From Cherax quadricarinatus (lineage: Eukaryota > Arthropoda > Malacostraca > Decapoda > Parastacidae), in the NCBI RefSeq assembly GCF_038502225.1, contig NC_091352.1, positions 21,065,216-21,129,215 of the forward strand: a stretch of DNA of 64,000 nt. Direction: 5' to 3'. The position numbers were made by a program, and so were the translations under genes. The notes under the pieces are model-generated. The model was not told where the DNA came from. It saw only the letters and a program-made list of their open reading frames with translations, and made no database searches. Below are positions 32,946-45,408 of the stretch, piece after piece. How positions within the stretch are numbered: the stretch's first letter is position 1; each line of letters begins with the position of its first letter.

Positions 32946-33689
32946 ACGACTCTCCCAATATGTAAAGGAAATAAATTCACACGAGAAACGATATAGATCC
33001 AACTGGAAAGTAATCACGTTTTTTCTTTTTTTGGAGAAATACCAGTTGATTAGTTGTCCCTGATGGCAGCCTTCAAGTTGCCTGAATTGTTTCTGTCCTC
33101 TTTGCTTGTGTACTTAATCCGACTCTTCGTTTTAATTTTGTTCATAAATCAAGAACACCTCATGCTATCTCTGCTCCAAAACATCAAATGATCCCAATGA
33201 TCAAAGCTGTTGTACACTTTCCATTCCCTAGTTCCTGGAATGGCTTGGAGAACTTGGAATATTCTCGGTACCGTGGCTTCAGACGTTCGAAAAAAGGTGC
33301 GCCACCTAATTGGACAACGACGGAGAGTGAAATTCAAGTGTTTAGGTAAACATTTGCCCATTTTTTTTGTAAACGAGTGTGAATTTTTTATTCCCGTTAA
33401 ATGGCTTTAAATATATTTCAGTTTACATCTGACTGGCTTTCAATGTTCAATGTCCGATGTATCTTATGGCCAGGATAGTACCCGCTAGGCTTTGTTGATG
33501 CGCAGGCAAATTTGTCAGTTTAGAAAAGTAGTTAAAAACAGACTTGGAATCGGTAGGATCCGCGTCATAAATTGCAAATGACTAATTATCATCTTCAAGG
33601 TTTTTACCATTTTGTTATACCAATCAGTTTTACAGGGTAAGAGCTGTTTTCCTGCCTCAGCTAATATCATAGCCTAGATCTGTCTAAGT

Positions 33690-33835
33690 TATATTACCAC
33701 CCCCCCCAGGATGCCACCCACTACAGTCTGCTAACACCCAGGTACCTACTTGCTGCTAGATGAACAGGAGCAGAAGGTTGAGGGATACATGACCAACTTT
33801 TTCACCCATGCCGGGGATCGAACCATGGACACTTT
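33690..33835 (-). repeat. tRNA-derived SINE fragment
   Basis: Complement has the B-box GGTTCGATCCCCGGCATGGG, then a degenerate body and a GGTACCTGGGTG segment as in 7322-7598. The A-box half is missing. Confidence 0.65.
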
Positions 33836-34009
33836 TTTACATTTAAGAATTAATGAATGCTTCTTCTAATTGGCTTCAAATTATTAATGTTAATGATTTC
33901 TGGAAATTTGAAATTTTACTGAAATCACTAAAATCTGGAGAATACCATTACCGATCGGTGTCAAACTTTCACCGCTACTTATCTGTATTTAGAGAACCTT
34001 TGGTTCTAT

Positions 34010-34590
34010 AAATACCATCACCAACATCATCATCACTACCACCACTACCGCCGCCACCACAACTGTACCACCACCATTACTACCGTCGCCACCACCACCA
34101 CCACCATCATCACGACCACCGTCATCACCACCACCTTCATCACCACCACCGCTTCAAGCATCACCCATACCCTCCACTACCACCACCACCTACCACCACC
34201 ACCACCATCCCCCCAACACCACCATCACCAACACCACCAACACCATCGCCACCACCATCACCACCATCAGCATCGCTACCACCACCACCATCCCCCAACA
34301 CCACCACCACCACTACCATCACCACAACCACCATCACCATCGCTACCACCACCACTATCACCACTACCATCACTACCACCGCCACCACCACCACTACCAC
34401 CATCACCATCACCACCACCATCGCTACCACCACCGCCACCACCACTACTACCATCACCACCGCCATCACCACCACCATCACCATCGCTACCACCACCACG
34501 AACACCACCACCATCCCCCCAACACCACCACCCCCATCCCTCAACACCACCATCACTACCACCACCACCACGACCATCATAAGTACCAGC
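34010..34590 (+). repeat. CAC/ACC trinucleotide-rich array
   Basis: About 580 bp of imperfect CACCAC, CATCAC and TACCAC. Val/Gly-rich minus-strand frames are artefacts. Confidence 0.95.
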
Positions 34591-34646
34591 TCTGAGCAAC
34601 ACATTTTTTGAGTTACACTATCATCAACACCTCTTTTGAATCCCAG

Positions 34647-34852
34647 GTAATGGCTGTTATAACTTTGCCTAGAGGACACTTCTCAGGCTGTGTTGAGAGC
34701 GTGGAGCTTTCTGGCATGATGCACGGTGTTGTTGCTCCCTGCCTGCCAGGGAACAACCCAAGCTACATCTTACCAGGACACAATTATACCGTGGATTTAA
34801 TGGGCACTATGCCCGGAGTCTACCAGAAAGTTCTTAGTCCCATAATTATCAG
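34647..34852 (+). CDS. Candidate host exon, function not recognised
   Basis: The acceptor CTTTTGAATCCCAG ends at 34646 and the donor ATCAG|GTTGGT starts at 34853. The exon enters in phase 0 and leaves after two bases of a codon, giving 68 codons without a stop. Encoded text includes VMAVITLPRGHFSGCVESVE, YILPGHNYTVDLMGTMPGVY and QKVLSPIIIR. The hydrophobic alternation and the LPGHNYTV..PGVY pattern look like a beta-sandwich segment. It distantly recalls the N-terminal beta-domain of MOV10/Armitage-type helicases, but I cannot confirm that. Composition is balanced, unlike the CAC array upstream and the TA tract downstream. It could belong to a different gene from the Dpr exon 5.5 kb upstream. 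Confidence 0.5.
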
Positions 34853-34921
34853 GTTGGTCCTTACTGAGAAGAGTAATCTGATAAAGATAATTTGGTTTAG
34901 TTGAATTACTTTCCATATTCT

Positions 34922-34935
34922 TATATATATATATT

Positions 34936-35000
<65 letters not shown>
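34922..35000. repeat. (AT)n microsatellite
   Basis: TA tract of about 75 bp. Confidence 0.97.
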
Positions 35001-35004
35001 TACT

Positions 35005-35112
35005 GTTATAAAACTGCAACATTAACACCCCTCCTTCAGATTACAGACATTGTACTTCCCATCTCCAGGACTCAAGTCCGGCCAACCGCTTTCCCTGAAT
35101 CCTTTCATAAAT
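35005..35112 (-). mobile_element. LINE-A 3' untranslated fragment
   Basis: ACTGCAACATTAACACCCCT, then CAGGACTCAAGTCCGGCC and CCCTGAATCC match 54570-54665. It is truncated on both sides between a TA tract and a MITE fragment. Confidence 0.8.
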
Positions 35113-35114
35113 GT

Positions 35115-35366
35115 TAATAAAGATTAATATAAAAGTTAAAGATTTTCTACCAAAAATACCTTAAGAAACTTACCTAACATTATTATAACAAGCACAATTT
35201 AATTTAGCCTAATCCAACTAAATATATTTTATACAAGCTTACAATAATTTAATAATAAACACAGTGAAATACATTTTTTCGTTAGGTTCAGGATCATTTT
35301 CGCCAAATTACTGCATAAACAAATTTTCGCTTGCCCTATTCGGCAAGAAGTGCGCTGCTATATAAG

Positions 35367-35368
<2 letters not shown>
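35115..35368 (+). mobile_element. MITE right-half fragment
   Basis: About 250 bp parallels 4960-5180 of the intact MITE (AGAAACTTACCTAACATTAT, CAGTGAAATACATTTTTTCG, CCCTATTCGGCAAGA). The right inverted repeat is lost. Confidence 0.7.
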
Positions 35369-35431
<63 letters not shown>

Positions 35432-35452
35432 ATTATATATATATATATATAT
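35369..35452. repeat. (TA)n microsatellite
   Basis: TA tract with an AATAATTA interruption. Confidence 0.97.
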
Positions 35453-35589
35453 TATTGTGACCACGAACGAGTAGTATTGATCAATAACAACACTGCACTA
35501 GCCAAGGATTCGAACCCATGCTGCGTTGGCCTGCCTCATGGTGGGCGAAAACACCCAGAGCATACGATAAACAGTCCACCATGGACATT

Positions 35590-35935
35590 TAATAAAGAGC
35601 ACTCAGGGCACACGACAGAGCCCCCAGGGCACATGACAGAGCCCCCAGGGCACACGAGAGAGCCCACAGGGCACACGACAGAGCCCACAGGGCACACGAC
35701 AGAGCCCACAGGGCATGCGACAGAGCCCACAGGGCACACGACAGAGCCCCCAGGGCACACAAAAGACCTCCCAGGGCACATGACAGAGCCCACAGGGCAT
35801 ACGACAGAGCCAACAGGGCACACGACAGAGCCCACAGGGCATACGACAAAGCCCACAGGGCATACGACAGAGCCCGCAGGACACACGACAGAGCCCCCAG
35901 GGTATACGACTAAACCCCCCAGGGCACACGACAGG
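35590..35935 (+). repeat. Minisatellite, 21 bp unit
   Basis: About 16 copies of GGGCACACGACAGAGCCCAC with A. The period of 21 keeps several frames open (HTTEPTG repeat on the plus strand). Confidence 0.95.
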
Positions 35936-36117
35936 ACTTAGTTACCAAGTTTGTAATTATGATAGTTCTGTTAAGTGCACCTACGTTGCAGGACAATGAT
36001 AAATAATCGTAAACAAAAAAAAATAAAATGTTTGAAGATAAAGATGTCAAAGAAAAATATTGAAGTCAAGAAATAATTCTCTGAATATGTTTCATAAGAT
36101 TCTTATCGAAATTTTCT

Positions 36118-36760
36118 GAGTAACTTCTGTCGCACTTGTTACCTCTGTCACACTTGTTACCTCTGTCGCACTTGTTACCTCTGTCATACTTGTTACCTCT
36201 GTTACACTTGTTACCTCTGTCACACTTGTTACCTCTGTCGCACTTGTTACCTCTGTCACACTTGTTACCTCTGTCACACTTGTTACCTCTGTCGCACTTG
36301 TTACCTCTGTCATACTTGTTACCTCTGTTACACTTGTTACCTCTGTCACACTTGTTACCTCTGTTACACTTGTTACCTCTGTCACACTTGTTACCTCTGT
36401 CACACTTGTTACCTCTGTCACACTTGTTACCTCTGTCGCACTTGTTACCTCTGTCGCACTTGTTACCTCTGTCGCACTTGTTACCTCTGTCGCACTTGTT
36501 ACCTCTGTCGCACTTGTTACCTCTGTCGCACTTGTTACCTCTGTCACACTTGTTACCTCTGTCACACTTGTTACTGTTACACTTGTTACCTCTGTCGCAA
36601 TTGTTACTACTGTCACACTTGTTTCTGTCACACTTGTTACTACTGTCACTTGTTACTGTCACACCTGTTACTGTCACACTTGTTACTGTCACACTTGTTT
36701 GTCACACTTGTTACTGTCACAGTTGTTACTGTCACACTTATTACTACTGTCACACTTATA
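36118..36760 (+). repeat. Minisatellite, 18 bp unit
   Basis: About 30 copies of TTACCTCTGTCACACTTG, decaying at the right end into TTACTGTCACACTTG. It is open in three frames and both strands because the period is a multiple of three. Confidence 0.97.
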
Positions 36761-36879
36761 CATACACTTATTAGTTGTGGTTAACTTTACGTTGATCTTT
36801 TACCAACCCATAAACCAAGGGAGCAGCATACTGCAATGCGCTGGTTGCTGGATAAGGCTCACGTTGTCAACCAAATAGG

Positions 36880-37710
36880 ATCATTGCAGGATTGACTGTT
36901 ACATTGGCCCTTCATGCTGTCTGTCTGTTTATAGATAGCTGCAGTCAGATTATGGACCTGACAAAGTTTATCCCAAAGACTTCTTACATCGGGCGAGTGA
37001 ACCTAAATCCTGTTAATGCTGGTCCAGTACTTTTTTTAGAAGGACTAGTGGCCCTCTTATGGTATGACCATAACCAAGTAACTCTTGCATTTTCCCTAAT
37101 TGCCTGCTTATTGTAGACCGCATATGCTCTCAACATAAGTGGTGGAGAATCTCAAGAGCGCCTTGGTTTTCGGATAGTAAATGGAAAAGTTACATCAGTT
37201 GGCATATGCTTCCTAAACTTGACCAGAACTTCAAGAATATCTGTTTTGAAGCTTGAGCGCTAGTCGTATTGAATCTTCCAAGGCACCCCTTTCATAAAAA
37301 ATATCACCATAGCTCTTATTATGGATCTCACAGTGATCCACCGTAAGAGTACTGCTTCAGGGTATCTACTAGAACAATACATAATGCTCAACAAAATCTC
37401 GTTAACGTGTCCAAGGCATGGATGAGTCCACACACTCAACAGTCAACCTAGAGAGAGGCTCACCAAACGTCGGTATACGATGCAATAATACAATCATTCA
37501 GCGCTGTACTGTGGTGCAGGTTTAATGGGACATCCAGATTTGCCTCTAACCTGAAAAATGATACTCGTCATGGCATAGGCAGCGACAAGTATTCAGTGGT
37601 GGCGTTGTCTTGATTTTTTCCCTTGAACTAGCGTTGTTGTAGGGGTTTTGCCTGAGGGAACCGGAGCTGATCTCCACACTGCTGGATCAAACTTAAATAC
37701 TTCACTTTCT
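36880..37710 (-). pseudogene. Decayed protein-coding sequence, not recognised
   Basis: Frames on the minus strand, interrupted by stops and shifts, give protein-like text: FDPAVWRSAPVPSGKTPTTT (near 37650-37690), GKSGCPIKPAPQYSAE (near 37505-37560), LTVDHCEIHNKSYGDIFYER then GALEDSIRLALKLQN (about 37240-37345), and LRFSTTYVESICGL (about 37110-37160). Residue choice is not low-complexity. I infer an old transposon or retroelement gene but cannot name the family. Confidence 0.35.
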
Positions 37711-37784
37711 CTAAGTGCTGTTTGAATTCTACGGCTTCAGCATATCTCCTTGATTTTAATTATAAAATATTCATTGAATTGAGA

Positions 37785-38225
37785 CTCACGGTTTGAGGAA
37801 TAGAACCCACAGTGTGAGGAACTGAACCCACAGTGTGCGAAACATAGACCCCACTGTGTAACAGAGATGCGCAGAGTTTGAAACAGAAACCCACAGTGTG
37901 AAACAGAGACCTGCAGTATGTGAAGCAGAGACCTACAATGTAACAGTGACCCAAAACTTTTGTAACAGAAACCCCGTCGTGTGTGAAACAGAAATCCATA
38001 GAGTATTTAATAGACACCAGCTGTGTAACAGGCCCCACAGTGTGTGGAACAGATGCCCACATTGTGTTAAACAAATGCCTGTGGTGTGAGGAGCAGACAC
38101 CCCATACTATGTGAGACAGAGACCCACACTATGTGGTACAGAGACCCAGTGTGTGGAACAGATATCCACAATGTGGGGAACAGAGACCCCGAAGACCAAA
38201 CGTATGTGGGTGAGAAAGCCACAGT
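37785..38225 (+). repeat. Minisatellite, about 20 bp unit, diverged
   Basis: Imperfect copies of ACCCACAGTGTGTGGAACAG and variants. The same motif forms the array at 47640-47915. Confidence 0.85.
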
Positions 38226-38569
38226 ATGTGCAACATAGTCGACAGTCTGTGACAGACTCAGTGTCTGGTTACCTGAGGTCTGTCATTCCCAGCAACAGTC
38301 TGGGATCAAAACAATACACACAATTCCTGCCAATTTCTTACCCTTGAATATCCCATAGTTTAGATGTTACTCTGAACAATGTCAATTTTGATGGGATTTA
38401 ATTAAATCACTATCACTCCTGGAATAAATGAAACTTTACATAAACCACAATTTAATCTAATGTGTAAGGTAGAGTATTTACAATAAATAAATATTACATG
38501 GATTATTTCAAATATAACTATGTATAAGGCAGAGAAATGCGTATCTCCAATACTGCGACAGAGTACCCA

Positions 38570-38730
38570 AGTCATACAATATGAGAGTGCCAAGGCATAC
38601 AATATGAGTGCCCAGGGCATGCAATATGAGAGTGCCAAGGGCATACAGTATGAGTGTGCCCAGGGCATGCAATAGTTTATTCGAGACAAACGATAAACAG
38701 AGTGGCCGGGGCATATGATAAAGAGAATGC
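38570..38730 (+). repeat. Short minisatellite, about 30 bp unit
   Basis: Five imperfect copies of GCCCAGGGCATACAATATGA + GAGT. Confidence 0.85.
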
Positions 38731-38739
38731 CCAGTGAAA

Positions 38740-39210
38740 TCAGTTTAGAGGCTACATGTGGCATACGATATAATGTAGTTAAAGTACATCTAAAACTTTG
38801 TGTATGTGAAAGAAGTAAGGCCCATGAAATTTTAGTTATGCCTGCACCTTCATGTAAAGCAGTATCAACTGCTTCTAAGATGGCAGGTTACGTCTAAATT
38901 CAACTATCACAACAACAGAAGAGGAGCACCAAGAAACTGCTGTATTCACAACAGTTCACAAGAAAAACAATAATTCTTAAGATATTTATGGAGATCATCT
39001 CTTCTCTACGCAAGTATAATATAATCCAACCACTAGATTGGCTGAGAGAGATAGGGAAAGGGTGGGAAGGGGTTGCCGCTACAGTGTATATGATATATAC
39101 ACACACACACACCAAAAAATTAATTTTCGGTTAGAGCCCTCTGGGTCTATAACAAAATATGCTGGATTAAAGTTAAGAAATGGAAACACGATTTAATATT
39201 TTACTTTTAT
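38740..39210. other. No recognised feature
   Basis: Contains only a short (AC)n run at 39099-39111. Confidence 0.5.
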
Positions 39211-39214
39211 TAAC

Positions 39215-41490
39215 ACATTGGCCGTTTCCCACCAAGGCAAGGTGAACCGAAAAAGAAGAAACACTTTCGTCATTCACTCTATCAATGTCCAGCCAGAGGC
39301 GGACTGACACTACGGTTATAAAAATTGCAACATATCAACAACCCTCCTTCATAGTGCAGGCACTGTACTTCCCACCTCCAGGATTCAAGTCCAGCTAACT
39401 GGTTTCGATGAATCCCTTCATAAACTTTACTTTGCTCACATTCCAACAGCACGTCAGGTCATAAAAACTGCTAGTCTGCACTCGCTCTTAACATGCTCAC
39501 CCACGCTTGCTGGAAGTCCAAGCCCCTCGTGCACAAAACGTCCTTTATTCTCCCCCTTCAACCTTTCATAGGACGACCTCTACCCCGCCTTCCTTCTAAC
39601 AACATTTATATGCCTTCTAAGTCAATTTATTTTATTTAATTCTCTGTAATATCCGAACCACCTTAACCCTTCCTCTGAACTATAGATAATACTTATAGAC
39701 AACCTGCATCTTCTAATCTCCAAGCTATGCATTATATTCACACCACACATTGCCCTCAGACACGACATCTCCACTGCCTCCAGCTTTCTCCTTGTTGCAA
39801 CATTTACCACCCATGTTTCACACCTATGTAATTGCGTTGGTGCTCCTATCATATCCTCTTTCCGTTCTTTGTCTCCACAGACTTTTCAGTGCTCCACTCA
39901 TCTATTTTCCCTCATCAGTTGTATGATTCACCTCGTCTTTCATAGACCCATCTGCTGACAAGTCTACTCCCAAATATCTGAATACATTCACTTCCTCCAT
40001 ACTCTCTCCCTACAATCTCACATCCAATCTTTCATGACCTATTTTTTTTTGTCATTCTCGTCACCTTGCTGATTCCTACATTCACTTTTAATTTCCTTTT
40101 TTTACATATCCATCCAAATTAGTTCACAAACCTTTGTAACTTCTCTTCAGAATCTCCCGATAGACACAGTGTTATCAGCAAAGAGCAACTCTGACAACTC
40201 CCACTTTGTGTCAGATTCTTTAGCTTTTAACCCCACACCTCTTGCCAACACCCGAGCATTCACTTCTCATACAGCCCTATCTATATATTGAACAACCATG
40301 ATGACATCTCGCATCTCTGTCTAAGGCCTACTTTACTGGGAAATAATTTCCCTCTCTCCTATATACTCTAACCTGAGCCTCACTATCCTTGTAACAACTC
40401 TTTGCCGCATTCAGTAACCTACCACCTATTCCATTCATTTGCAACATCTGCCACATTGCTTCCCTATCCACTCTGTCATATGCCTTTACCAAATAAATAA
40501 ATGCAATGAAAACCTCTTTAATTTTATCTAAATACTGTTCACTTATATGCTTCACTGTAAACACTTGTCTACACGCCCCCTCCCTTCCTAAAGCCTCCTT
40601 TTTCATCTACGATCCTGCTCTCCGTCTTACTTTTAAATCTTTCAATAATAACTCTTCCATACACTCTAAGAGGCTTGCTCAACAGGCTTATTCCTGTATA
40701 ATCTTTCCAATCTTTTTTGTCCCCTTTGCCTTTATACAAAGGAATTTTCTACCAATCCCTATGTACCTTCTCCTCTTCCATACATTTATTAAATTAAAGC
40801 ACCAACCTTTCCAAAACTATATCCCCTCCTGCTTCTATCATTCCTGTCTTTATTTCATCATTCCCAGCTGTTTTTCCCTCTTTAATTCTTCCCACTGCCT
40901 CACGCACCTCCCATACACTCACAAGTGGCTCTCAATCACTCCTACAAGATGTTATGCCTCCCTGCCCAGTGCAAGAAATTACAGCTTCCTCATTGTCATC
41001 AGCATTTAATAGTTCCTGAAAATGTTCTTTCCATCTTCCGGATACTTCCAACTCTACATCTAATAATTCTCCTTTCCTATTTTTAACTGTAAAATTCATT
41101 CGTTCCCTAGGCTTTAACTTATTAATTTGGCTCCAAAACTTTTTATTATTCTCAGCAAAACTTGTTGATAGTATCTCTCACTCACTCTGTTATATGCTCT
41201 TCATTCCTTCATCACTCTCCATATACATGTATTCCTCCCTCCTTGTATCACCTCTACATTATAAAAACCTCTCATAGGATAACTTCTCTCTTACTACTCT
41301 CTTTACCTCATCATTCCACTAATGTCTTCTTTCCTCCTGTACCCTTTTTCCTGTAACTACACACTTCTGCTGAACACGATCACTACCTTCTTAAATCTAC
41401 TCCATACCTCTTAAATATCATTGCCTATATTCTTACTTGCCCATCTTTATATCAGTAGTTGTTTATGTCTTACCCTTACTGTCTCAATCT
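39215..41490 (-). pseudogene. LINE-A retrotransposon copy, oldest in the window
   Basis: The 3' end complement CACATTGGCCGTTTCCCACC lies at 39220; coding runs right to left to about 41490. Recognisable are the region before the palm (EAVISCTGQGGITSC near 40930-40990), the GREGACRQVFTVKHISEQYL segment near 40530-40590, motif A and motif C. Motif A reads FIYLVKAYD, so its catalytic Asp is lost. Motif C complements to LLFADN (near 40170), so the second catalytic Asp is Asn. It extends further 5' than the other copies. Several frameshifts; more diverged than 17600, 26119 and 54440. Confidence 0.8.
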
Positions 41491-43070
41491 ATAGTTTATA
41501 AACCTTCAGGAGGGGGGCTAATGTTTTTAAGAGTAATGAAAAAGGAAAATTGAAAAATTATGGAAAAAAAAATGTTTTCTTACCGGGAAAATAGTGCAAA
41601 ATTCTGGGCAACATGTTGATGTAATGAGCTTGTTTCTATCATATTTCTAAGTATGTTTTCCAAAAATGTAATTTTTTCCTTGCTTTCATCAAAAAGACAA
41701 CATAAGAAAGAAGGACCACTGAACAGGCCTACTGACCCGATGGCAATTTGCTTTTTTTTCCTCCAAAAATTGCGATTTTTATGATTTTTTCATTCTAAAT
41801 ACACTACACTGCAACTTTTCCGAGGACTCCATTCAAATGCAGGGAATGATGATAATAGCTCAGTCACCTGTGTGTTGTCAACATGTGTTGAGGTGTGTAA
41901 TATAGTGAAATGTGGCGTGCCATGTCCGTAGAGTGTTACAGAAAACGTAATATATGTATAACTCAGGCATAAGTTACTGATATTATTTTTCCATTTTTTC
42001 GAAAAGTATTTATAGGAGTGTCATGTTTTTTGCACACGTTATTGAGTAATGATGATTCTACTAACATGTAAAGGGGATTTGCCATATTTTTTTACCGCTT
42101 TGTTTTCACTGATTTTTTTCCCCAAAAAAATTCCTTAAAAAAATGATGAACTTCAACATTTTTTATTACGCAATCTATTGACATTTTCGCCCTTATCTTT
42201 CATCTGATGACAACTAGATCATTGTACATCTTACCAATTTTCTAGAAAAGGGAGAGTTTTATGTCCTATTGAATAGGGTACTATTTATTCTTTTCCTATC
42301 TTTTAAGGCAAAAAGTCATTATAGAGAGTGTATAGGCTTCAAATGCTGCTTAATTCATTGTAAAATTTTAATTGAAATTGGACAAAAAAATAAAAAAAAA
42401 TTTATTTCGCTAGCACCTTCCTTCAAATCTCTGTTATTTGCTGATGCATCTCCTTGTGTAAAAGAATTTAATTTTAAACGTCCTAGGAACGACATCAGAA
42501 CAGTAATGGTAAACCAGTCACCTGCGAGTAACTTAACTTTTTATATTTCAAAACACTGCTTACTTCAATTATACATTGGACAAGAAATAATGTTCGACAC
42601 AGTAGCATAGGTACGAATATCAATTTATTCATAAGTCATATTATGTGCAGCAGCAGAACACAAGCAATATTACTATACTTAGTAACATAAACATAAGCAC
42701 GAGTAAATTTAATTCAGTGATAAGCAAAATATGTACATAAGCGTAGCATATATTATTACAATACATCTGAGCACTGAATTATATAAGAGTTAATGTTTAA
42801 GAAGTTTACTAAAAATGCTTCAAACCGTTCTAAATTGTCGAAATATGCAATACAATAACACTTAAGCTTACTTTTCTTAATTTAATGTTTCATTAATTTT
42901 TAAAAAATAATTTAAAAAACTAGAAAAAATATTTTACTGTATAATTGTTGGGGGGTTATGAAGAATATCTAAGTCCACTGAGGTGGGTAACTATAATTAA
43001 TCATATAAAATACTATATTCATACTTGTGGCTACACAAGACAGTTATACAAAAGGAAGTTATATTTAAAC
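41490..43070. other. AT-rich DNA without recognised genes
   Basis: The only repeat I recognise is ACATAAGAAAGAAGGACC..CAGGCCTACTGACCCGATGG (about 41700-41745). A diverged relative (ACATAAGAATGGAGAAACGC..GGTCTACTGGCCCAT) is at 58555-58595. Confidence 0.5.
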
Positions 43071-43075
43071 GGTGA

Positions 43076-43113
43076 CCCTTGTGGGTCTAGCACTTAGTTA
43101 TGATTATAATAAT
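43076..43113 (+). mobile_element. Short SINE-like unit (diverged copy)
   Basis: CCCTTGTGGGTCTAGCACTT then AGTTATGATTATAATAATA parallels the complement of the 59702 and 62160 copies along its whole length. No clear target duplication. Confidence 0.5.
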
Positions 43114-43363
43114 ATGTTTAACCACTGCAAATTATTTCCCGTAATTACGGATAACTGCGGCTAAAAGAGGAATTCTCAGGATGCCCAATAACAGTAAATA
43201 ATAAGTAATTTGGGGCCTTAAGCAGACACCCTTGATAACACCCCACTCGCCTCTGTGGCTGGATAGCTACTGACTTGGAAAACCAAGCACACACACTTTT
43301 CTACATCAGAGTTCTTGGTCAGTCAATTCAAACTCGGTGAAATATGAGCCAGGAGTCCGGGTC

Positions 43364-43410
43364 GGGAAACACTTGTCCTGTTTCCTGACGAACCTTACTA
43401 AATCTAACCT
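43364..43410 (-). repeat. Dispersed repeat shared with 21650-21690
   Basis: AAACACTTGTCCTGTTTCCT then GACGAACCTTACTAAATCTAACC is the complement of the block after the SINE-derived hairpin at 21527. Confidence 0.6.
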
Positions 43411-43769
43411 AGCCAATTGCAATTGCTTTAGTCTCCCCCACTATTAAGTTTCAGACGAGGCTGTAATTTTATCTCAGTTGCCATGCAACCTCCCTGCCAC
43501 ATTTATACTAAAAAAAATATGAAGATAATTTCATGATGAAAATTATGATATAATGTGTTTATTGAAATATAGGAGATGGGATAGATATACAGCATTTTAT
43601 TCTTGGCTACTTACGTACAGGTTTCCTATGTTAAAAGCTACCGGAATGAAATATACATATATAAATTACAAAGTATGGATATGTACAAATAAATATAAAC
43701 AAATAAATGGCGTAAAATTATTCTTATATAGGCTTATAACACGACCAGGCTTAGCAAAATTTTCTGAAT

Positions 43770-43985
43770 TCTGATTAATTAGACACTTTTGCAATATTTA
43801 GATATTTTTATTCTGTAAACGTTTCGCCAGCCAGTGGTTTCTTCAGTCCAATACAGAGAAGAACGATGGAAGCTGAGAAGTGTGAGCTAATCAGTCCCTT
43901 AGTCTGGAGTTTCCTGTATTAGACTGAAGAAGCCACAGGCTGGAGAAATGTTTCCTGAACGAAGATACTGAAATATTACAACCTG
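43770..43985. mobile_element. Penelope-like terminus pair in inverted orientation
   Basis: The left arm complement reads GGACTGAAGAAACCACTGGC then TGGCGAAACGTTTAC. The right arm has GACTGAAGAAGCCACAGGCT then GGAGAAATGTTTCC. The arms pair over roughly 90 bp with a short middle piece (CTGAGAAGTG...AATCAGTCCC). Confidence 0.65.
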
Positions 43986-44069
43986 TCGATTTTCTAAACA
44001 TTTATACCAATATATAAATTCTGACTACGACAGTGACTAGATAACCATCAACGCGATGGAGAGAAACCA

Positions 44070-44572
44070 AGCTGCTTCTGTAGTGTTATTACACGCTAGC
44101 TCTTAACATCCGTCACTGTTTTCGTAGTGTTATTACACGCTAGCTCTTAACATCCGTCACTGCTTTCGTAGTGTTATTACACGCTAGCTCTTAACATCCG
44201 TCACTGCTTTCGTAGTGTTATTACACGCTAGCTCTTAACATCCGTCACTGCTTCCGTAGTGTTATTACACGCTAGCTCTTAACATCCGTCACTGTTTTCG
44301 TAGTGTTATTACACGCTAGCTCTTAACATCCGTCACTGCTTCCGTAGTGTTATTACACGCTAGCTCTTAACATCCGTCACTGCTTTCGTAGTGTTATTAC
44401 ACGCTAGCTCTTAACATCCGTCACTGCTTCCGTAGTGTTATTACACGCTATCTCTTAACATCCCTCACTGCTTCCGTAGTGTTATTACACGCTAGCTCTT
44501 AACATCCCTCACTGCTTCCGTAGTGTTATTACACGCTAGCTCTTAACATCCGTCACTGCTTCCGTAGAGTTT
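44070..44572 (+). repeat. Minisatellite, 44 bp unit, about 11 copies
   Basis: The unit TTCGTAGTGTTATTACACGC + TAGCTCTTAACATCCGTCACTGCT is near-perfect, with T/C alternation at the second base. Confidence 0.97.
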
Positions 44573-44574
44573 AA

Positions 44575-45337
44575 CCTAAGTGACAGCAGAAATTCACAGG
44601 CCGTAAGACTACTTTAATTTCAGAATGCTTCACAACCAAGCTGCAGTCTATCAAAGGGGTTTCCAACTCTGTGGTAGACTTCAGCTTGTACCCCTTGGGC
44701 ATTGTGTCATGTTCCCATGTACCTTTAAAATTTAGGAATCAAAAATTTACAAAATTATACGATATTTATATTATTTTCTTTGAAATCTGTATGTGTAGAG
44801 ATTATATACTATTGATAACATCGATAACTTGAACTTAGTGTATTTATAAAATATATATATATCTGTCCCATATAAATCTGTTATATACAGTAATCATGAC
44901 TAATAAGTAAAAGTACACGAAACTTGTTAGAATAATATACTAAAACTAAATACGAATACTAATGAGATGAATGAACCTGTTTTCTCGGCAACAAGTTCAA
45001 TAATACGAGGGGAAACTTTAGCAACTGCACGACGAATATATTCAGTTGCTTTGAGATTTGATCTGTCTTGACTTAATCCCCAGCAACACTTAAAATGCTA
45101 ACTCACAAAGCCATGTTGATGGGAATAACAGCAGTGCTTGAATACCAGCTTCAGCAACCCGTTTAGCGTCTCACACTAAAAATCACATAAATTCTTTCCA
45201 GAATATTCATCAAGTGCAGAATCATCAAGTCGGAGTTCTTCCAGCTCCTCATGAATAGCTTTCTCAGCCAACAACACCTGAGCATTTGCGGTGTAAGGAT
45301 TCCGAAGATACACTCATTCATCTTCACTAATGTATCT

Positions 45338-45340
<3 letters not shown>
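44575..45340. other. No recognised feature
   Basis: Mostly unique-looking AT-rich sequence. Confidence 0.5.

Positions 45341-45341
<1 letters not shown>

Positions 45342-45406
<65 letters not shown>
45342..45406 (+). repeat. (GT)n microsatellite
   Basis: About 32 GT units at the LINE-B 3' side. Confidence 0.98.

Positions 45407-45408
<2 letters not shown>

Noticed and set aside
33149..33410. Overlapping 66-70 residue frames on both strands
   Set aside because: Text looks mildly protein-like, but neither strand gives a recognisable motif or splice sites, and I found no matching repeat in the window.
34161..34679. 172-residue Val/Gly/Asp frame on the minus strand
   Set aside because: Translation of an imperfect CAC/ACC triplet array, with parallel open frames; no domain and no codon pattern.
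35477..35941. HTTEPTG repeat protein, 154 residues
   Set aside because: 21 bp minisatellite; other frames and the minus strand are also open.
36066..36774. 185-212 residue frames on both strands
   Set aside because: 18 bp tandem repeat with a period divisible by three; all encoded text is a six-residue repeat.
42269..42610. 113-residue plus-strand frame
   Set aside because: Situated in AT-rich DNA with no splice context, no repeat match and no family pattern; length is within chance for a relaxed start rule.
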